Origin: Hymenobacter puniceus
GTDB taxonomy: Bacteria; Bacteroidota; Bacteroidia; Cytophagales; Hymenobacteraceae
Direction of reading: 5' to 3'
Assembly (NCBI RefSeq): GCF_014333525.1
Contig: NZ_JACSCX010000004.1
Span: 248,001-312,000, forward strand
Length of the DNA stretch: 64,000 nucleotides
The position numbers were made by a program, and so were the translations under genes. The notes under the pieces were generated by a model that saw nothing but the letters and a program-made list of their open reading frames with translations, was not told the origin of the DNA and ran no database searches. Below, piece after piece: positions 60,144-64,000 of the stretch. The first letter of the stretch is position 1. Each line of letters opens with the position of its first letter.

Positions 60144-60959
60144 ATGACGGTTAACGAATTCTTTGAGCTGTTTCTGGATGAATTACGCAGCAATCAGCAC
60201 CTGACCAGCTACTATAAGTTTCTAGAAAATCCGGCCAGCTTCGAGTTCCGCAAGTCCTACGTCACGCAGCGTCTGCACTACATCCTCGACCACCTGCCCA
60301 ACCCGGAGGCTGCGATCTGGGACTGCGGCTGCGGCTACGGCACCACCGCTATATTCCTGGCCCTCAACGGCTACAAGGTGCACGGCACTACGCTGGAGTT
60401 CTACTTCAAGCATATTCCGGAGCGCCTGCAATACTGGTCGCAGTTCGGCGACGTATCGGGCTTTACCTACAGCTACGAAAACCTGTTCGACTCGCCCCCG
60501 GCGCCGGCCAGCTACGACCACGTCATCATTCAGGACACGCTGCACCACCTGGAGCCGCTGCAGGATGCGCTGCGCATCTTCCACTCAGCCCTGAAGCCGG
60601 AAGGCAACCTCATTATCGTGGAGGAAAACGGCGGCAATGTGGTGCAGAACCTGAAGCTGTATTTGCGCCGCGGCAACAAGCGCATCATTGAAATCTACGA
60701 CGAGCAGCTGCAGAAGAACATCCTGCTCGGCAACGAAAACATCCGTGACCTGGCCACCTGGCGCCGTGAGCTGGCCAAGCAGCACCTGCACATCTACCCC
60801 GCCGACGTGCAGTACATCCGGCTGTTTCCGCCGTTCATGTTCAAAAACGGCAACTCCCAACAGGTAATGGCCCGCGAAAGCCGCCTCTGGCGCAGCAACT
60901 CGCTGCTCAAGGAAAAGCTGTTTTTCGGCCTCAATTTCGTGGCTGGGAAAGCTAAATAA
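60144..60959 (+). CDS. Class I SAM-dependent methyltransferase
   Basis: A 271-residue cytosolic methyltransferase. SAM motif I is AAIWDCGCGYGTTAIFLALNG, followed by YKVHGTTLEFYF, then the acidic motif YDHVIIQDTLHHLEPLQDAL and LKPEGNLIIVEENGGN. The downstream half has an extra helical domain. Its place after wzz and the ligase suggests it methylates a sugar or lipid of the surface polysaccharide. I use ATG 60144 (MTVNEFFELFL); ATG 60108 would add twelve hydrophobic residues and is less likely. Confidence 0.85.
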   Translation: MTVNEFFELFLDELRSNQHLTSYYKFLENPASFEFRKSYVTQRLHYILDHLPNPEAAIWDCGCGYGTTAIFLALNGYKVHGTTLEFYFKHIPERLQYWSQFGDVSGFTYSYENLFDSPPAPASYDHVIIQDTLHHLEPLQDALRIFHSALKPEGNLIIVEENGGNVVQNLKLYLRRGNKRIIEIYDEQLQKNILLGNENIRDLATWRRELAKQHLHIYPADVQYIRLFPPFMFKNGNSQQVMARESRLWRSNSLLKEKLFFGLNFVAGKAK

Positions 60960-60972
60960 GGCCCCACAGGCG

Positions 60973-61002
60973 GTCATGCAGAGGCGCAGCCGAAGCGTCT
61001 CG
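60973..61002. repeat. Single arm of a GTCATGCAGAG-family repeat
   Basis: GTCATGCAGAGGCGCAGCCG and the following AAGCGTCTCGC resemble one arm of the repeats at 20793 and 53489, but no matching second arm is present (only TACATGACC at 61020-61028), so it is a degraded or half element. It lies between the convergent methyltransferase and phosphatase genes. Confidence 0.5.
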
Positions 61003-61040
61003 CTAGTGTGGTAAATATACTACATGACCGCCTTACTTGC

Positions 61041-62276
61041 CTACTTGAACCGGCAGCTCAGGATTGTGACGTCATCGGCGAACTGGCTGCCGTTGACGTT
61101 GTAGGCTTTGATGGAAGCCAGCAGCTCTTCGTGCAGGCGCTTGAGCGGCAAATAGCGGTTGCGGGCCAGCAGCGTCAGAATGCCTTCTTCGCCGAATTCT
61201 TCTTGGTTGGCGTCGAACACTTCGGTCAGGCCATCGGTGTAGTTGAGCAACAGGGCACGACCTGGAATGTGCACCTCTCCCACTTTCAGGCCCGGCAGCT
61301 CATCCATCACGCCCAGCATAATGGTGCCTTCGCGCAGGCGCTCCACTTGCCCCGAGTCGGATATCAGCAGGGGGTCGTTGTGGCCGGCATTCACGTAGCG
61401 CAGCACGCGGGTGGTGCGGTCATACACCCCAAAAAACACGGTGATGAACTTGTCGCCGCCGGCGTTGCGGAAAATCAGGTTGTTGAGTTCCTGCGCTACC
61501 ATGGCAATATCTACCTGCTGGCGCAGCAGCGTGCGCAGCCCGGCCTGGAAGTTGGACATCAGCAGCGAAGCCGCCACACCCTTGCCCGACACGTCGGCCA
61601 CGCAGAACAGAAAGCGGTTGGCATCGATGTCCACCACATCGTAGTAGTCGCCGCCAACGGCCGTGTGCGGCACGTAGGAAGCGGCCACAGCCACATGGGC
61701 GTCGTTGGGCAGCTTGCGCGGAAACAGCATGGTCTGCACCTCCTGCGCAATTTCAATTTCCTTGCGCATGGCGGCGGCCGCAATCCGCTGCCGGCCCAGA
61801 CGGCGGTTGTCGATGGCGCCGAGCAGAATGTTGCTGAGCGTTTCCAGAAACTTAGCCGCCTCACCGCTGGCGTAGTCTTCGTGCACGTTGCCGATGAACA
61901 CATAGGCCACCACCTCGTCGTTGCGCACCACCGGAATCACAGCTTCCAGCATGCTCCACTCGGGACCCAGGGCCATGCCAGCCAGCGCGGCCGGCTGACC
62001 GCCAGTACCCAGCAGCACCGATTCGGGCAGCGCAATGCGCCGGAAATCGGGCAGCATGGCTCCAAACGATACCACGCATTGCCACTGGCCTTCTTCCTTT
62101 ACGTAAAGCACCAGCCGCCGGATATTGAGCTGGCCGAGCAGCGTGAACTGGAAGATTTTGTAGAGCGCGCCCTCGCTATGGTCCTGGTTGATGGCCTGCG
62201 TGATTTCCAGCAGGGCCCCCAGCTCCCGGTCTTTCAGGAAGAGGCGCTTTTCAGGCGTAAGCGTAGAGTTGGGCAT
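61041..62276 (-). CDS. PP2C/SpoIIE-type serine phosphatase with GAF-like domain
   Basis: A 411-residue regulator of the RsbU kind. The N-terminal ~190 residues are GAF-like (LGALLEITQAINQDHSEGALYKI). A short coil leads to the SpoIIE phosphatase domain with metal-binding aspartates in AVGGDYYDVV and FCVADVSGKGVAASLLM, then VNAGHNDPLLI and LLLNYTDGLTEVFDANQEEFGEEGI. Such enzymes dephosphorylate anti-sigma-factor antagonists in partner-switching systems. No antagonist or anti-sigma gene lies nearby. It is cytosolic and ends close to the convergent polysaccharide cluster. Confidence 0.93.
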   Translation of the reverse strand: MPNSTLTPEKRLFLKDRELGALLEITQAINQDHSEGALYKIFQFTLLGQLNIRRLVLYVKEEGQWQCVVSFGAMLPDFRRIALPESVLLGTGGQPAALAGMALGPEWSMLEAVIPVVRNDEVVAYVFIGNVHEDYASGEAAKFLETLSNILLGAIDNRRLGRQRIAAAAMRKEIEIAQEVQTMLFPRKLPNDAHVAVAASYVPHTAVGGDYYDVVDIDANRFLFCVADVSGKGVAASLLMSNFQAGLRTLLRQQVDIAMVAQELNNLIFRNAGGDKFITVFFGVYDRTTRVLRYVNAGHNDPLLISDSGQVERLREGTIMLGVMDELPGLKVGEVHIPGRALLLNYTDGLTEVFDANQEEFGEEGILTLLARNRYLPLKRLHEELLASIKAYNVNGSQFADDVTILSCRFK

Positions 62277-62282
62277 GGACTG

Positions 62283-62400
62283 ATATGCTGATTATTGATG
62301 TGCTGATTACCGATTTTTACTGGCTGTTCTACCTATTTCGCTAGCTGTCCGATGGGCGTCAATTTCACATCAACACATCATTCATCAGCACATTAGCTCA
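62283..62400. repeat. Imperfect inverted repeat of ATGTGCTGATTA units
   Basis: ATATGCTGATTATTGATGTG (62284-62303) and GTGCTGATTA face CATCAACACATCATTCATCA and CAGCACATTAG near 62372-62395. The right arm runs into the stop codon of the permease gene. The left arm text is shared with 53449-53468. Confidence 0.5.
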
Positions 62401-63580
62401 GCGGCGTTTTAGGATCGTAGGCGTCGCGCAGGCCGTTGCCGAGCAGGTTGAAGCTGAGCACCAGCAGGCTGATGGCCAAGCCGGGCAGTAGCGTCAGCCA
62501 GAGGCCGGCTTCGGTGCCCAGCAGCTGGAAGCCTTCGTTCACCATCAGGCCCCACGATGGCGCCGGTGGCTGCACTCCCAAACCCAGGAAGCTCAGGCCA
62601 GCTTCGAGCAGAATGGCCGCCGCGAAATTACTAGTTGCAATGACAATGAGTGGCCCGGTCATGTTGGGCAGCAGGTGCCGGATGATGAGGCGGCTTTGCG
62701 GCAAGCCCAGCACGCGGCCGGCCTCCACAAAGGTTTTTTCGCGCAGGCTCAGCATCTGGCCGCGCACCACGCGGGCCACGTCCACCCACATGGTCAGGCC
62801 CACGGCCACGAACGAAGTCCAGACGCCCTTGCTATCGAGGGCCAGCGAAATGGCAATGACCAGCATGATACCCGGAATGCTCCACACCACGGTCATCACG
62901 CCCAGCAGCAGCGAGTCCAGCCACCCACCCACGTAGCCGGCCACGGCGCCCACGGCCATGCCCAGCACCACCGAAATCAATACGGCCACCAGCCCGATAC
63001 CCAGGCTCACACGGGTACCCAGCAGCAGCCGGCTCAGCTCGTCGCGGCCCGATTTGTCGGTTCCCAGCCAGTAAGTGCGTTGCATCATGCGTTCCTGCGC
63101 CACGATTTGCTGCAGTTCATCTGTAGTACCGGCGCGGCCTGCCACCTCGGCCAGCGAATAGCGCCGGGCCTTATCAGCCAGGGCCGAATGGTTTTTATAC
63201 GGTTCGATGAATACCGAGTCTCCCTGGAAACGGTAGCTGCCGATGGGCACCTCCTGGTAGCGCGGGGCGCGGCCGTAGGCCCAGGTCCGGAAGATGTTGT
63301 CGGCGGCAGAGCGGATAGAATCCCGGATGGGCAGGCGCAACACCGTGGCCTGGAAGCCGGGCGCTTCTTTCTGCAGCTGCACCAGACTGTTATTGGCATT
63401 AGGCGAGTTGTCGGGTAGCACCCAATACCCTAGCAGCGCAATGAGGGCGCAAAGCACAATAAAGCTCAGCCCGGCCATGGCGGGCCGGTTGCCCAGCAGC
63501 CGCTGGCGCACATAGTAGCCCGGCGAGCGGGCAGCGGCCGTAGCCGCCACAGATGGCGTAGTGAGCGTAGAGCCGGCCAC
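62393..63580 (-). CDS. ABC transporter permease (OppC/DppC type)
   Basis: About 395 residues: an N-terminal span (AMAGLSFIVLCALIALLGYWVL), a ~120-residue periplasmic insert typical of Bacteroidota OppC proteins, then the permease domain with LGTDKSGRDELSRLLLGTRVSLGIG and the cytosolic coupling loop FVEAGRVLGLPQSRLIIRHLLPN. It closes with AAAILLEAGLSFLGLGVQPPAPSWGLM. It forms the channel of a peptide- or nickel-type importer with partners outside the window. Only non-ATG starts exist: TTG 63634 would overlap the upstream gene by 52 nt, so I use GTG 63580, right after that gene's stop. Confidence 0.9.
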   Translation of the reverse strand: MAGSTLTTPSVAATAAARSPGYYVRQRLLGNRPAMAGLSFIVLCALIALLGYWVLPDNSPNANNSLVQLQKEAPGFQATVLRLPIRDSIRSAADNIFRTWAYGRAPRYQEVPIGSYRFQGDSVFIEPYKNHSALADKARRYSLAEVAGRAGTTDELQQIVAQERMMQRTYWLGTDKSGRDELSRLLLGTRVSLGIGLVAVLISVVLGMAVGAVAGYVGGWLDSLLLGVMTVVWSIPGIMLVIAISLALDSKGVWTSFVAVGLTMWVDVARVVRGQMLSLREKTFVEAGRVLGLPQSRLIIRHLLPNMTGPLIVIATSNFAAAILLEAGLSFLGLGVQPPAPSWGLMVNEGFQLLGTEAGLWLTLLPGLAISLLVLSFNLLGNGLRDAYDPKTPLS

Positions 63581-63582
63581 GG

Positions 63583-63840
63583 CTAACGGGTGTTGTGCTG
63601 CAGCAGGCCTTCCTTGGAAGCCAGAAACAGGCAATCCTGGCTGAGCGCCCCGAACGAGCTTTCCTCATAGGCCAGTTCGGTATCAGGGTCGGGCCAGTAG
63701 CTGCGGATGAGGCCCTGTTCAAGCAAAACGCGCAAGTGCTGGGTCAGCTCGGCGGCCGGTAACCCGGTTTTCTGGAGCAGCGTGGCGAACGGCGTGACAA
63801 AGTATAGCTCGTCGAGAATTTCGAATTCGGGGTCAGTCAC
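63583..63840 (-). CDS. Small winged-helix-like hypothetical protein
   Basis: An 85-residue protein starting at GTG 63840. The pattern EFEILDELYFVTPFATLLQKTGLPAAELTQHLRVLLEQGLIRSYW is a winged-helix-like three-helix core with a hydrophobic wing. It matches an uncharacterised family I recall next to OppC-type permeases in Cytophagales. Its stop is 2 nt from the proposed GTG start of the permease, so the two are probably coupled. Function unknown; a DNA-binding role is only a guess. Confidence 0.65.
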   Translation of the reverse strand: MTDPEFEILDELYFVTPFATLLQKTGLPAAELTQHLRVLLEQGLIRSYWPDPDTELAYEESSFGALSQDCLFLASKEGLLQHNTR

Positions 63841-63904
63841 GGAGGAGAATTATCTGTGGGAAGGGCAAATGTAGCTGAGCGGGGCGGCTTTTCGGCGGCT
63901 TTTA

Positions 63905-64000
63905 TCAATCAGCCATTACCAGGCCTGGGCCATTGGTTCCGGAAAAAGCATCCTGCGAACGAACGTAAAGCAGGATCTGCCGGATTTCGTCGTCGCTGAG
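63905..64000 (-). CDS. C-terminal end of a possible cytochrome c (truncated by window)
   Basis: A minus-strand frame runs off the right edge; its last 31 residues, LSDDEIRQILLYVRSQDAFS then GTNGPGLVMAD and TGA at 63905-63907, resemble the final helix of class I cytochrome c domains (LSDDEIxxVLxYVRSQ). The haem motif is outside the window, so the identification rests on a short match. It lies upstream of the small winged-helix gene on the same strand. Confidence 0.5.
   Translation of the reverse strand, partial: LSDDEIRQILLYVRSQDAFSGTNGPGLVMAD

Noticed and set aside
61008..62291. 427-codon plus-strand open frame
   Set aside because: Antisense to the SpoIIE phosphatase, which carries all catalytic motifs; the shadow has no recognisable domain.

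Overview
The window is a chromosomal stretch of a high-GC member of the Bacteroidota, most probably a Hymenobacter-like Cytophagales bacterium. The signs are: promoters of the Bacteroidota type (TAnnTTTG at -7), two surface proteins with type IX secretion (T9SS type A) tails, two TonB-dependent receptors with carboxypeptidase-like N-terminal domains, DUF1573 and BLUF proteins, an alpha/beta-fused 2-oxoacid dehydrogenase E1, and many intergenic palindromes of the kind seen in Hymenobacter genomes. The genus is an inference. There is no rRNA, CRISPR array, prophage or recognisable transposase; one tRNA-Ser(GGA) is present.

Layout. 1-14.1 kb is mostly housekeeping: fused E1, DUF1573 protein, alanine dehydrogenase, an SMI1/KNR4-like protein, an LTA-synthase-like sulfatase-fold protein, a PAS kinase/receiver pair, an HsdR-N-domain protein, AMP nucleosidase and a lipoprotein amidohydrolase. 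14.2-16.2 kb has a DinB protein and a UMF1-type MFS protein. 16.3-22.6 kb is a minus-strand molybdenum hydroxylase locus: three subunits (2Fe-2S, FAD, Mo) followed by an XdhC-like maturation factor and a MocA-like cytidylyltransferase, with a TetR gene divergent from it. 23.7-30.2 kb has a short UvrA paralogue, a META-domain lipoprotein, and a MarR regulator divergent from a TonB-dependent receptor.

30.3-37.1 kb is the most unusual part. A single-chain MmeI-like (type IIL) restriction-methylation enzyme carries a sharply bounded low-GC block over its methylase motif IV and presumed target-recognition region. It is followed by a T9SS beta-propeller protein, then an in-frame 34-codon relic of a second MmeI-type C-terminus, then a second T9SS beta-propeller protein. 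This points to repeated recombination around a restriction/surface-protein module.

37.1-48 kb: a BLUF photoreceptor, then seven minus-strand genes that look like an organic-acid sensing, uptake and oxidation locus (response regulator, sensor kinase, MHS-type MFS carrier, TonB receptor, AEC carrier, DctA-like symporter, tartrate/D-malate dehydrogenase). 48-52 kb: an orphan protein in an AT-rich patch, tRNA-Ser, a small outer-membrane-type protein, asparaginase and TatD. 52.3-61 kb is an exopolysaccharide region: GT2, polysaccharide deacetylase, GT4 and flippase on the minus strand, diverging from Wzz, O-antigen ligase and methyltransferase on the plus strand. 61-64 kb: a SpoIIE/PP2C phosphatase, an OppC-type permease, a small winged-helix-like protein, and the C-terminal end of a possible cytochrome c.

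A second theme is the density of intergenic inverted repeats: at least a dozen junctions carry members of several dispersed families, including every gap inside the molybdenum-enzyme locus. Three genes (asparaginase, GT2, GT4) seem to start at TTG with such a repeat just upstream.
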